This document shows, piece by piece, positions 8,611 to 17,005 of a stretch of 64,000 bases of DNA. Positions within the stretch are counted from its first letter, which is position 1. Each line of letters begins with the position of its first letter. Under the pieces are notes generated by a model. That model saw only the letters and a program-made list of their open reading frames with translations. It searched no databases and had not been told where the DNA came from. Source of the DNA: Legionella cherrii (lineage in GTDB: Bacteria > Pseudomonadota > Gammaproteobacteria > Legionellales > Legionellaceae); contig NZ_LR134173.1 of NCBI RefSeq assembly GCF_900635815.1, positions 278,501 through 342,500 on the forward strand. Direction: 5' to 3'. A program made the position numbers and the translations under genes.

Positions 8611-9486
8611 ATGAACGATCCGATCATGCTTTTGGATGCCTCATTAAGAGATGGTGGGCACCGAACTAATTTTCATTTCGAAGACATTCATTTGCAAAAA
8701 ATCATTGGCCCACTCGATAATTCAGGTATTGAATATATTGAAATTGGTTATCGTAATGGGATGCAAGCTCCAGCTGACTTAGGCAGAGCAGGATTGTGTG
8801 CAAAAGATTATCTACTTCTTTGTCGATCGTTAATCCAAAAAGCAAAAATGGTCGTGATGGTTTTTCCAAATAACATCACTCAAAAAGATCTCATGGAATT
8901 AAAGGACTGCGGTGTTGATTTATTACGAATTTGTATTGCTAAAAATCAATTGGCCTCAGCCTTACCTAAAATCAAAATGATAAAAAATGCGAATATGCAT
9001 GTTTCGGTAAATCTGATGCATATCTCTTATTACCAAGAAAAGGAGCTTGATGACTCGATCAAACAAATCAGTGAGTATAATCCAGATATCATTTATTTTG
9101 CCGATTCAAATGGTAGTTTATTACCGTCTCGTACCCAAAAAATTTATGAGCAATACATTAGTAAATACCCTTTCCCATTTGGTTTCCATGCTCATGATAA
9201 TCTTGGTCTAGCTCAAGCGAATGCCTTGGCAGCAATGAGTTCAGGGGTGCGTTTTATTGATGCATCGTTAGCGGGAATGGGTAAAGGCACTGGGAATTTA
9301 AAGACTGAGTTTTTTGTCGCTTATTTACATTCGATTCAATTAAAAAAATACAATTTGGAAGATGTATTGAAGGCTGCTAATTTTGTCCGTAGCGCGTTAG
9401 GGATAGGCCAAGAACCTATAGAAATGTCTGAATTTATCCGTGGCATTTCGGATCTCTCGAGTATAAGTTATAAACCTACAAGTTAG
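8611..9486 (+). CDS. HMGL-like (DRE-TIM metallolyase) family aldolase
   Basis: This 291-residue protein is a TIM-barrel lyase of the HMG-CoA lyase / 4-hydroxy-2-oxovalerate aldolase superfamily. The N-terminal LLDASLRDGGH carries the catalytic Arg-Asp pair (R13, D14) and metal ligand (D9 or D14), and FHAHDNLG (His193, His195) gives the HxH metal site. The C-terminal part GKGTGNLKTE also matches the family. It lacks the C-terminal dimerisation domain of full DmpG/MhpE enzymes (about 340 residues), so it is not simply the meta-cleavage aldolase. No acetaldehyde dehydrogenase partner is nearby. The substrate is unknown. It sits inside the dot/icm locus, but nothing in it suggests a secretion role. 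Confidence 0.82.
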   Translation: MNDPIMLLDASLRDGGHRTNFHFEDIHLQKIIGPLDNSGIEYIEIGYRNGMQAPADLGRAGLCAKDYLLLCRSLIQKAKMVVMVFPNNITQKDLMELKDCGVDLLRICIAKNQLASALPKIKMIKNANMHVSVNLMHISYYQEKELDDSIKQISEYNPDIIYFADSNGSLLPSRTQKIYEQYISKYPFPFGFHAHDNLGLAQANALAAMSSGVRFIDASLAGMGKGTGNLKTEFFVAYLHSIQLKKYNLEDVLKAANFVRSALGIGQEPIEMSEFIRGISDLSSISYKPTS

Positions 9487-9515
9487 GCGTGCTTCCTTTA
9501 AAGAATAAAACAAGT

Positions 9516-10859
9516 TTACGATTTGAACGAGCTCGTGGGGCTTTTTTCAGTAACTGCAGATTGCAATATATCCGAATGTTTATGATTGGGTTTTTCCAAA
9601 AATCCCTTAGCCAGCGCTTTTAAATCGGGATCGCTTGGATTGGCTTGAATTTCTTTTTCCAATTTTTGGATCTTTTTATCTCTCATATCACCTGTAAACT
9701 CTTTATAACGTCCTTTGACTTCATCTTTAACATCTTGAGTCACCTTATCAAAGCCACCCCTGCGATTTGCTTCTTGGCATAGCAGAACGCCATGAATATT
9801 TGCACGGGTATTTGCTACCGTACAATTATCGTATTTTTGAGGTTTTTGATCGATAGTACTTATGGGTTCTTTACCTTGAGTGACTTTCTGAATTTCCGAC
9901 ATAACTTGTCCGTGTGATAACCCTTTATCGTGCCCACTCATCACGTTATTTATAAAGTCAGGAGTAACGTCCTTGGTATTTACCTCATAAATTTGCGTTC
10001 CAAACTTTCCTTTTGCCCCTTCTCCTCGATTGGTGAATACCAAATAAGTTTTATCAGGATTTCCTTCAACCGGCACAAAGGATAACCCCATAGCATGTCC
10101 CTTACAATTTATGGGAACCGAGGTTACTTTGCCCTCTTGTACTCGATCAGAAAGTGCTTTCCCAGCTTTAGGGCTTCCTCCAGGAGTACTGTATTCAAAC
10201 TTCGCTTCCTTATTTGCAAAAGCAAAGGCATCTGCAATTTGCCCAAAGTCTTTTTTGGCCGGTTCTTTTTTACAATCTTGGCCATATTCCCTTATGGCAT
10301 CGGACATCATGTGATAAGCAGGGCCTACATGCGCACGCTGTGAAGAGGTTTTATCGGCGCTTTCCATGACGATACCCAACACCAGACCGTATTCCTTTAC
10401 TCGGTGCAATTTATCTGGACGAGATTGATACCCCCCCTCAGGAGGAGTGATGGTCTTTTGTTGAATCGCCTGTTGTCCTCGCTGGCTTTTAATTGCAATA
10501 TCATATTCATCCATTGATTGAACATCATATTTTGCGCCTGAATTAAGCAAAGTTTGCGCCAGAGAGAAATCTTGGTTTTGCAATGCTTGAGTTAATGGGG
10601 ACTGTCCGCGTGCATTTTTTGCAGAATTTAAAGCGGTAGGCAGGTCTTGATAGCCACAATCTTTAGCAAGATCAGTTAATTCAGCTTTGGGATCAACTTG
10701 AAGTTTTAAAATTGAAGCAAGCATCCTTTGTAAAAATAGAAATAACTCTTGGAAAAATCGATCTTCATCTATTTTCGCTTTTTGCAAACCTTTAAGTTTA
10801 TCTTGAGCCATATCGCTCTGGCTCATTGCAGTACTTTTAGGAGCAGTCAGTTCTGGCAT
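9516..10859 (-). CDS. Putative Dot/Icm effector with ankyrin-like repeat and Cys-protease-like C-terminal region
   Basis: I do not recognise this 447-residue protein as a named gene. It has no signal peptide or membrane segment. Residues 85-113 (GQSPLTQALQNQDFSLAQTL and following LLNSGAKYDV) read as one ankyrin repeat. The second half has a His at the start of a likely beta-strand (GHAMGLSFV, His255), then TNRGEG (Asn277, Glu280), then QKYDNCTVAN (Gln341, Cys346). That order and the five-residue Gln-Cys spacing resemble the CE clan of cysteine proteases and acetyltransferases (YopJ, Ulp1). The Ser/Thr-rich tail with Phe at -3 suits a Dot/Icm export signal. It lies between dotB and dotA. Effector status and enzyme class are inference; AnkH-like proteins also pair ankyrin repeats with a protease-like domain. 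Confidence 0.6.
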   Translation of the reverse strand: MPELTAPKSTAMSQSDMAQDKLKGLQKAKIDEDRFFQELFLFLQRMLASILKLQVDPKAELTDLAKDCGYQDLPTALNSAKNARGQSPLTQALQNQDFSLAQTLLNSGAKYDVQSMDEYDIAIKSQRGQQAIQQKTITPPEGGYQSRPDKLHRVKEYGLVLGIVMESADKTSSQRAHVGPAYHMMSDAIREYGQDCKKEPAKKDFGQIADAFAFANKEAKFEYSTPGGSPKAGKALSDRVQEGKVTSVPINCKGHAMGLSFVPVEGNPDKTYLVFTNRGEGAKGKFGTQIYEVNTKDVTPDFINNVMSGHDKGLSHGQVMSEIQKVTQGKEPISTIDQKPQKYDNCTVANTRANIHGVLLCQEANRRGGFDKVTQDVKDEVKGRYKEFTGDMRDKKIQKLEKEIQANPSDPDLKALAKGFLEKPNHKHSDILQSAVTEKSPTSSFKS

Positions 10860-10891
10860 GATGCAAACAACCTTATGTGTATATGTATCTG

Positions 10892-10900
10892 ATTATATCA
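10892..10900 (-). promoter_or_regulatory. Extended -10 promoter candidate for the putative effector gene
   Basis: Read on the minus strand, this is TGATATAAT, a perfect extended -10 (TGnTATAAT). A transcript starting near 10885 would have a leader of about 26 bases, including an AAGG ribosome site (10871-10874) before the ATG at 10859. There is no -35 at the best distance, as expected for extended -10 promoters. The gene therefore appears separately transcribed from dotA. Confidence 0.45.
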
Positions 10901-10958
10901 CAATGCGCTTTTAAAACTTTCAACATCAACAATGAAGTAATTATCTTTTTCAGCACTA

Positions 10959-13900
10959 TTATTTAGCTACAGGCGTCTCGGCACCACCTAAATCGTTACC
11001 CCCTGACTTAGGCGGGCTAGACTTTTTTTTACTCTCATTATCCTTATCACTACTCGGAGTCGCATTACCCTGAGCAGTAACATCGCCACCGCCGCCAGCT
11101 TTGCCTAAAAGACCTTTAGCCATACCAACACCTTTCACACCATAGCCACCCAATGTCTTATCGATTTGTCCTTGTGCGGTCTGGGTTTCCTTACCTGCTT
11201 CTTGCGTCTTACCTTTTACTTCCTCGCCCCATTGTGCGGTTTCTTGACCCAAGCTTTCAGGAGTACCTCCAATCCATCGCAAAACTTTATCTGGCAGATA
11301 GGATATTAGTGTGAATGCTTTTTGAATTATCACTAAGTACAAAGAGGTATAAGTTAATATTGAGAAGAAGAATGCATAAATTCCCGCCCAATCCGTATAT
11401 CCACCGGTACCAGAAGGCGAGTCCGAACCATCTTGCGACCAGAATCCAGCCGCGAGATGTGCTGGATCTTGATTAGGCCGTTGTATAAATGCGATAGCCT
11501 GATCATATCCGGCATTTAAAACCCATACGCCTACGTAAGATAATGCGATGGCAGAAATATATCCTATAATCATCATCGAAGGTCTTAGGAAGACATTAAC
11601 CAGGATCATGATCGCAGCCTCACCTTTACCAAAAGCGTCATGTCCCTCAGGATGGGTCACCCCCAATGCAACAATAGGTGCGGCAACCATCGCTTCAATG
11701 ACGGAGATTAACCAGCCCAGAGCACCAAAAGTGAAAATCATATACGGTAATATTGGAATATAATAGGCCGTTGTAAAGCCTACACTCACCATGACCCCCA
11801 CCCAGGCGATCACCAGCGGCATAGCCAAAGACATCATCGCAAAGATAAAGATACCAAATACCGGGATTAACGCACTGGATACTGCCATATTCAATAAAAG
11901 CATCCATAAGTTACCTGCAAAATTGATGTACTCATTTCCCATATTGGCTAATGCAACAACTGGGTTTACCCCGGGTTGCGCGATAATTTGAAGCCCCTGC
12001 TGGAAGATTGTTGCCATTCCTTGTAATGGAATCATCAAGAATGCCATAACCACACTATTGATAATCTGGCCAAAAATATCAAGGAACAGGTTATATACGG
12101 TCACTAAGATAATATTATAAAATATGTTTCCAAGAATTTGTCCCAGGCAAATCGAGAAGAACGGTTTTACTTCACCGCAAGAAAAGTTTTGTCGTTGTAA
12201 TCGATACAAAGATGTGTTCACGCTGAAATTGATGCTGTTTGCAAAAGTGAGTTGCTGTACCCCTGGTTGACCAGGAGTTTGCATCATCAATCCATTGTTA
12301 ATAAAACCATATACTGTAGATGCAGACTGCGTTTTATCACTTTTCATCGAGGATGACCAAGAGGGCTTTTTATCTGTATCGCTTGAAGTAATTAACGCTT
12401 GCACCGCTTTTAATGGAGCATTATCTTGATTAAACCAAGTACATAATGTGGTAAAATCTTTACCCTGATCCGTCATGTTTCCAGGACCACAAGTAATACT
12501 CGTACCATTGGTGCCAATTACAAATGGACTCGTAATCGCTTGAGGATTAAAGGTACTCCCATCCAATCCGGTACCTGAATCGGTTTGAGCTGAATTCGCG
12601 ATAGATGACGTTCCTTGAATCTCCACCAAGTTAAAAAAGTAAGCACCGGCCATAATCCAGCCTTGCATCTCGGCATTATTGATAAAGTCAGTGGCTTTAG
12701 CATTGTCTGATGCATTATTAATCAGGCGGGATAGATTTACCGTTGGCATCATAATGCCATTGTAATCATTTATCGCATTGATTAATTCATTACCATTTAA
12801 CAAAGTTCCACCCATTGGAGATCCTGGCACTGGCCCCCAAATCACGCATCGATCATCTGGCGGAGTAGTGCTGTTATAATTGTCACACACTGTTCCATCT
12901 TTTTTATAGGGTACACCGAATTGCTCCGTTGCCACTGCAGAATAAGCACTTGGGTTTGGTTTTTGATTGAACGGTATTCCTGGATCATTGGTTATCATAG
13001 ACCGAGCCACTGGCGACAAATCCGAATACATTTGCTGGATTGCAATAGCGCGAGACATCTGCGTGGCGGCAATCTCTCCAGGAGTTAACGTGTTATTTCC
13101 AACTTTCACGTTGTTTCCTGCAGTGAAATAATTCATTTCAACCTGGCCATCTTTACCTATTACAGGATTACCGTTTTGATCCAGTTTAGGACTAGCACTT
13201 CCAGACAGTAAGGTGCCAAAGTTGGAATTCAGGGTGGTAATACTGTTCCATTTAATGGTGCCACAGATTCCATTAAGAAAACTATAAGGGGAACTGGAAT
13301 CAAAATTAGGCATGTCTACACTCCAAGAACTTCTATTTGGAGAAGCATTTTGAACCGCAACCGCATTGACCGAGCCTAAGAAATCTGGAACTACATTATT
13401 ACAAAATTGCTGCATGGTAGAACCTTGAGCAGCGGAGTAACACGCTCCTGTTTTTTGCGATTGGGCATCCAGCAGGGCTTGTCTTTGAGTCGTCAGTTGA
13501 GTCTGCAATCCCAACATACATACTTGGCCAGCAAGGATATTGACGACACCATTTGCAATACCACTAATACCTGTAGTTCCAGTATTGGTTAAATCAGAGG
13601 CCGGATTTATCTGTTGTGCTTGAATAATAACGCCACCACGATTCAAATAGCTTAAAGCAGCATTCCATACTTTATCTGCAGCACCAACCCCTTGCACAAC
13701 AACCCACATGACAAAAATTTGCATTAAGCAATAACCAGAGGTCTTTGGGATCAATAAAGCTAAACCGACAGTGGAGCGAATTGGAATCCAAATAGAGGAC
13801 CACTTTTGTCCAAGCATCTGCCCTTCATGAGCAGTATTCATGGTGGCTACCAGGAGGGTATACATAATAATGATACCACCTAATGCCAAAACAGCAGCGT

Positions 13901-14099
13901 TAAATACGGCAAACATGTTGCCCATAATTTGGCTGCCAGTACCACTTAAAACACCATCAACAACACCGAATAAATTACCAAGAAATACTACAGAATAATC
14001 ACTCGCAGGAGGAGCAAAACTCAAAGCACCACCACTACTATCCGCTAAAACCAATCCAGGAAATAAAAGGAGGAGTAGAGTAACTAACAACTTATTCAT
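10959..14099 (-). CDS. dotA: Dot/Icm type IVB secretion inner-membrane protein DotA
   Basis: DotA is a large polytopic inner-membrane protein needed for Dot/Icm function and phagosome control in Legionella; part of the L. pneumophila protein is reported to be released. The 1046-residue product has a signal peptide (MNKLLVTLLLLLFPGLVLA), membrane segments near residues 60-150, a long periplasmic region to about residue 630, several more membrane segments to about 940, and a hydrophilic, Gly/Lys-rich tail. Length agrees with the roughly 1048 of L. pneumophila. It overlaps icmV by four bases, the conserved icmV-dotA operon. The first 600 residues are where I would expect most divergence between species. 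Confidence 0.95.
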   Translation of the reverse strand: MNKLLVTLLLLLFPGLVLADSSGGALSFAPPASDYSVVFLGNLFGVVDGVLSGTGSQIMGNMFAVFNAAVLALGGIIIMYTLLVATMNTAHEGQMLGQKWSSIWIPIRSTVGLALLIPKTSGYCLMQIFVMWVVVQGVGAADKVWNAALSYLNRGGVIIQAQQINPASDLTNTGTTGISGIANGVVNILAGQVCMLGLQTQLTTQRQALLDAQSQKTGACYSAAQGSTMQQFCNNVVPDFLGSVNAVAVQNASPNRSSWSVDMPNFDSSSPYSFLNGICGTIKWNSITTLNSNFGTLLSGSASPKLDQNGNPVIGKDGQVEMNYFTAGNNVKVGNNTLTPGEIAATQMSRAIAIQQMYSDLSPVARSMITNDPGIPFNQKPNPSAYSAVATEQFGVPYKKDGTVCDNYNSTTPPDDRCVIWGPVPGSPMGGTLLNGNELINAINDYNGIMMPTVNLSRLINNASDNAKATDFINNAEMQGWIMAGAYFFNLVEIQGTSSIANSAQTDSGTGLDGSTFNPQAITSPFVIGTNGTSITCGPGNMTDQGKDFTTLCTWFNQDNAPLKAVQALITSSDTDKKPSWSSSMKSDKTQSASTVYGFINNGLMMQTPGQPGVQQLTFANSINFSVNTSLYRLQRQNFSCGEVKPFFSICLGQILGNIFYNIILVTVYNLFLDIFGQIINSVVMAFLMIPLQGMATIFQQGLQIIAQPGVNPVVALANMGNEYINFAGNLWMLLLNMAVSSALIPVFGIFIFAMMSLAMPLVIAWVGVMVSVGFTTAYYIPILPYMIFTFGALGWLISVIEAMVAAPIVALGVTHPEGHDAFGKGEAAIMILVNVFLRPSMMIIGYISAIALSYVGVWVLNAGYDQAIAFIQRPNQDPAHLAAGFWSQDGSDSPSGTGGYTDWAGIYAFFFSILTYTSLYLVIIQKAFTLISYLPDKVLRWIGGTPESLGQETAQWGEEVKGKTQEAGKETQTAQGQIDKTLGGYGVKGVGMAKGLLGKAGGGGDVTAQGNATPSSDKDNESKKKSSPPKSGGNDLGGAETPVAK

Positions 14100-14548
14100 T
14101 TCTTCTCTCCCAACAACCCCTGCCTATACCATTCATTAAAAGTACACCCTAACTTACGATTTTTCATTTGAAAGTACCAAAAGTGGTAACGGAAGGCTAA
14201 AACTAGTGCAATCATAGTAACAATAATGCTCACAAGAAACGCTCTTATCGAACCGTAAAAGAGCTGATATCCAGCGTATACAAAAATCAAAACAGCGGCG
14301 AATACCATAAGTATACTTAAACGAAACAATGATTTTTGTTTCGTAAGTATATTTTCCTCGCTAAGATTCAGAAGCTTCATCGCTTCACTGAATGATTCAC
14401 CCTCGGTAGGTGCTTTCTGGGGTACAAATAAGCGTTTGAATCCATTTCCTAAATATAAAGTAAACGCCCTCATTCGTTCCCAATCGAACCACCTACGGAC
14501 ATTAAGGATCGATGAAATTAGCTTAATTATTCTTGACCGCTTTTTCAT
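14096..14548 (-). CDS. icmV: Dot/Icm inner-membrane protein IcmV
   Basis: IcmV is a small inner-membrane Dot/Icm component required for intracellular growth in L. pneumophila. The 150-residue product has a basic N-terminus (MKKRSRIIKLISSILNVRRW) and two adjacent hydrophobic segments around residues 75-95 and 97-120, followed by a basic cytoplasmic tail. Length matches the family (about 151). It is the first gene of icmV-dotA, transcribed away from icmW, and its stop overlaps the dotA start (ATGA). Confidence 0.93.
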   Translation of the reverse strand: MKKRSRIIKLISSILNVRRWFDWERMRAFTLYLGNGFKRLFVPQKAPTEGESFSEAMKLLNLSEENILTKQKSLFRLSILMVFAAVLIFVYAGYQLFYGSIRAFLVSIIVTMIALVLAFRYHFWYFQMKNRKLGCTFNEWYRQGLLGEKK

Positions 14549-14552
14549 ATAT

Positions 14553-14641
14553 TTTACTTCTTTCTTTTACCTTTCATAATATACTATAGTAGTAAGTAAT
14601 GGTTTCGTCCATCCGCTAATTATAAGTAAAGAAAGAGTAAA
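14553..14641. promoter_or_regulatory. Divergent icmV/icmW promoter region
   Basis: The 95-bp gap between the icmV and icmW start codons has the 10-base palindrome TACTATAGTA (14582-14591), which supplies a TATAGT -10 in each direction. On the icmV side TGGACG (reverse strand of 14606-14611) is a fair -35. CTATAGT at 14584-14590 resembles the CTATAGTAT-type element I recall from L. pneumophila icm promoters. Next to each start codon is a mirrored purine block with two GTAAA copies: 14553-14570 (minus strand, 8-base spacer) and 14626-14641 (plus strand, 6-base spacer). GTAAA-spacer-GTAAA is the CpxR consensus, but these overlap the ribosome sites, so chance is possible. Confidence 0.55.
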
Positions 14642-14643
14642 AA

Positions 14644-15099
14644 ATGCCAGATCTTAGTCACGAAGCATCCGCACAATACTGGTTTGAATATATTGATCCT
14701 ATGATCTATAGAGTGATTACTTTTATGGAAAGTGTGGAGGATTGGACTCTTGATGGAAATCCAGAGTTTGAGCAGGCCATGGAGCAATTAGGCAGAGAAC
14801 TTGACGACATAGAAAAGATAGACATGGGGCTGTTAGCCGAAGAAGAAAAGTTTATTCGCATCGTAGGGAATATCAAATCAGGCAGAGGCCTACGTCTGCT
14901 GCAGGCAATTGATACAGTCCATCCGGGCAGTGCCTCTCGAGTCTTGATTCATGCAGAAGAAACAAGTACAGGAAGTCATGATTCAGCCGGAGTTTTTCTC
15001 AAAAGAAATATTGTATTTGAACGTTTAAGGTTGTTGTCGCGAGTTTTTTGCCAGTACCGGCTAAAACTTGTTTTACGTGCACTTGAAGGGGAAGAATAA
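14644..15099 (+). CDS. icmW: Dot/Icm adaptor protein IcmW
   Basis: IcmW is a small acidic cytoplasmic protein that pairs with IcmS (and LvgA) to present a class of effectors to the DotL coupling complex. The 151-residue product has no signal or membrane segment and starts MPDLSHEASAQYWFEYIDP. Length equals the family's. The RGLRLLQAIDTVHPGSASR region reads as strongly conserved. icmX starts at the base after its stop codon, so the pair is one operon, diverging from icmV-dotA. Confidence 0.95.
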   Translation: MPDLSHEASAQYWFEYIDPMIYRVITFMESVEDWTLDGNPEFEQAMEQLGRELDDIEKIDMGLLAEEEKFIRIVGNIKSGRGLRLLQAIDTVHPGSASRVLIHAEETSTGSHDSAGVFLKRNIVFERLRLLSRVFCQYRLKLVLRALEGEE

Positions 15100-16638
15100 A
15101 TGAAATTATCGTCGTCCAAATTTGTATTGCTTAATCTGCTTTGTTTTACCGTTTTTCCTGCTGCAGCAGACAATACAACCAATTTATACAATCAACAAGA
15201 AACGTCTACGAATACCCGAAAACTCGTCCAATATTTCCAAAATTTTGGTAGTTATTTGGGTTTTGATGTAACGCAACAGCCTCAAAATCCCCAAACCTAC
15301 ATACTCAACTACAATCTAATCAACCTACCTGTTGCACAACTGGCGCAAACCTATATGCTTTACACTTATTTAGGTGCGATTCCCGTCAATACGTTTACAA
15401 GTGGTAGTAATCAGAATAGTGGAGGCAATGAAAGTGCCGCAACTCCCTTCTCTCAGCTAGTGCCTACGAATATTCCGACTGCTTCAGCGATTAATCAGCT
15501 GGTTAATAATACATTTAATGGCTTTAATGGTTCGAGCTCTTCTGGCTCCTCTGGCCAGTCAACAGTTACTGCGAATCCATTATTCGATCAATCAGTTCAA
15601 TCGAATCAATCAGGTGGTAGTGCCCTAGGCTTCACTGCGAATCCATTGTTCAATCAAATACAAGGTGGCAGTCAAGGTCAGGGATCTTTTCAACAAGAGC
15701 CAATTAGCCAAGCGGTACTCAATATTTTAGGAACACCGGATATTAGTTATTGTATGAAATATGACCAGTCTCCAACTACCATGACTGAGAATTGCGGCTA
15801 CCTGTATGGCACTTTAGTATCTGCTAATGCAATAGGAGCATACATCCCCAATGCGACTACTTTTTTTAACGGCCAATACATTTCACAATTTTTAAATCAG
15901 CTTAACAGCAACGCATTAACTGGTCCATTAATGTATTCAACCGATAGTCTTGGGGTGGGTACCGGAACAAATAACGGCCTCACCGCGCAAAATCAAGAAC
16001 AACTCGCCAACAATTTTATACGTTACGTTACCGGGAGTATTGTTCCTATAAAATTACCAAAATGGTATGACTATGATCAATTGGTACAGAAGACGATTCC
16101 TAGCTCATCCAACAGCGGCGGCGCTCCTACTCCGCAACAAGTTCAGGCGACACAAACAATTTCTAAATATCTTGCAAGCTTACGTACCTACGCAGCTCAA
16201 AGCTCAGTAGGAATAAGTAACCTCTACTTTATTATGTCGAAAAGAATGCCTCAATCCCCCCCTCAGAATGCACAGGGAAGTCAGCAAGGTCAAAATCTCA
16301 CGCCAATGAGCCAAGCCTTAAGTGAGTACAATATGGCCACTTGGCGGTTATTCCCTAATGCTGGTGCGGGTGGTACCACTGGCACTGGTAGTACTGGAAC
16401 TACTGGTACTGGGTCAAGCGGTACTGGCCAATCAGGTGGTAGCCAATGGATAACTCAACTTAACACTGCAGCTCCTGCTACTGTAGAAAAAGAAATTGCG
16501 ATCTTACTCGCTGAGATTAATTATCAACTTTATTTAGATCGTCAAATCCATGAGCGTCTTTTAATGACGAATAGCATCTTGTTGTTACAAAGCGTTCGTT
16601 CAGGCGCACCAAATGCAGATCTGAATGCGGGACAATAA
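15100..16638 (+). CDS. icmX: Dot/Icm secreted/periplasmic protein IcmX
   Basis: IcmX is a periplasmic Dot/Icm protein, also found truncated in culture supernatant in L. pneumophila; its mechanism is poorly known. The product has a signal peptide (MKLSSSKFVLLNLLCFTVFPAAA) and is rich in Asn, Gln and Ser. At 512 residues it is longer than the roughly 466 I recall for L. pneumophila. The extra length fits low-complexity stretches, notably a Gly-Thr-Ser run encoded around 16365-16440 and a near-duplicated TANPLF motif around residues 157-185. It begins immediately after icmW. An intrinsic terminator follows its stop. Confidence 0.93.
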   Translation: MKLSSSKFVLLNLLCFTVFPAAADNTTNLYNQQETSTNTRKLVQYFQNFGSYLGFDVTQQPQNPQTYILNYNLINLPVAQLAQTYMLYTYLGAIPVNTFTSGSNQNSGGNESAATPFSQLVPTNIPTASAINQLVNNTFNGFNGSSSSGSSGQSTVTANPLFDQSVQSNQSGGSALGFTANPLFNQIQGGSQGQGSFQQEPISQAVLNILGTPDISYCMKYDQSPTTMTENCGYLYGTLVSANAIGAYIPNATTFFNGQYISQFLNQLNSNALTGPLMYSTDSLGVGTGTNNGLTAQNQEQLANNFIRYVTGSIVPIKLPKWYDYDQLVQKTIPSSSNSGGAPTPQQVQATQTISKYLASLRTYAAQSSVGISNLYFIMSKRMPQSPPQNAQGSQQGQNLTPMSQALSEYNMATWRLFPNAGAGGTTGTGSTGTTGTGSSGTGQSGGSQWITQLNTAAPATVEKEIAILLAEINYQLYLDRQIHERLLMTNSILLLQSVRSGAPNADLNAGQ

Positions 16639-16654
16639 CTCCCTTATATCCCTT

Positions 16655-16690
16655 CAGGGTGAAAGAGCCATTTCACCCTGATTTATTTTA
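16655..16690 (+). terminator. Intrinsic terminator after icmX
   Basis: A 10-base-pair stem, CAGGGTGAAA (16655-16664) with TTTCACCCTG (16671-16680), has a six-base loop and is followed by the T-rich ATTTATTTTA. It lies 17 bases after the icmX stop and closes the icmW-icmX unit. Confidence 0.8.
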
Positions 16691-17005
16691 GCTCAATCAT
16701 TTCATCGCCAGCCTTTGAATTTCTTATCAATTCAAAGACGACTTCGAGTAATCTCCTAAGCACTTTTAAAAAGATGGTGCAAAAAATGATGCATGTGATA
16801 TGATTTCACGCATATTATAACTTTCTGTTTTTTAATAAACTTAAGGCTTGATGTTTTATAAACCTAAGTAAAACGTCTTTTTTTTCAAAGACTAAGTCAG
16901 ACCTGTCTCAGAAAATATGAGCAATTAAGCCAGAAAATTCAGGACCTAACAACAATAAGAAAAATATCAAGTCTTAATAAAATAACTCTTAATTGACGAG
17001 CCTAT
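16691..17005. other. AT-rich intergenic region between icmX and the P-type ATPase
   Basis: No gene is supported here. The region holds one further inverted repeat, CTTTGAATT (16713-16721) with AATTCAAAG (16729-16737) around a seven-base loop, without a T-run. Several T-runs lie near 16867-16877. The promoter of the ATPase gene is presumably in the last 150 bases, but I see no clear -35/-10 pair. Confidence 0.5.

Noticed and set aside
9516..10859. Assignment of this gene as AnkH/LegA3
   Set aside because: The idea of ankyrin plus protease-like domain fits, but only one repeat is visible, and I recall ankH at a different locus.
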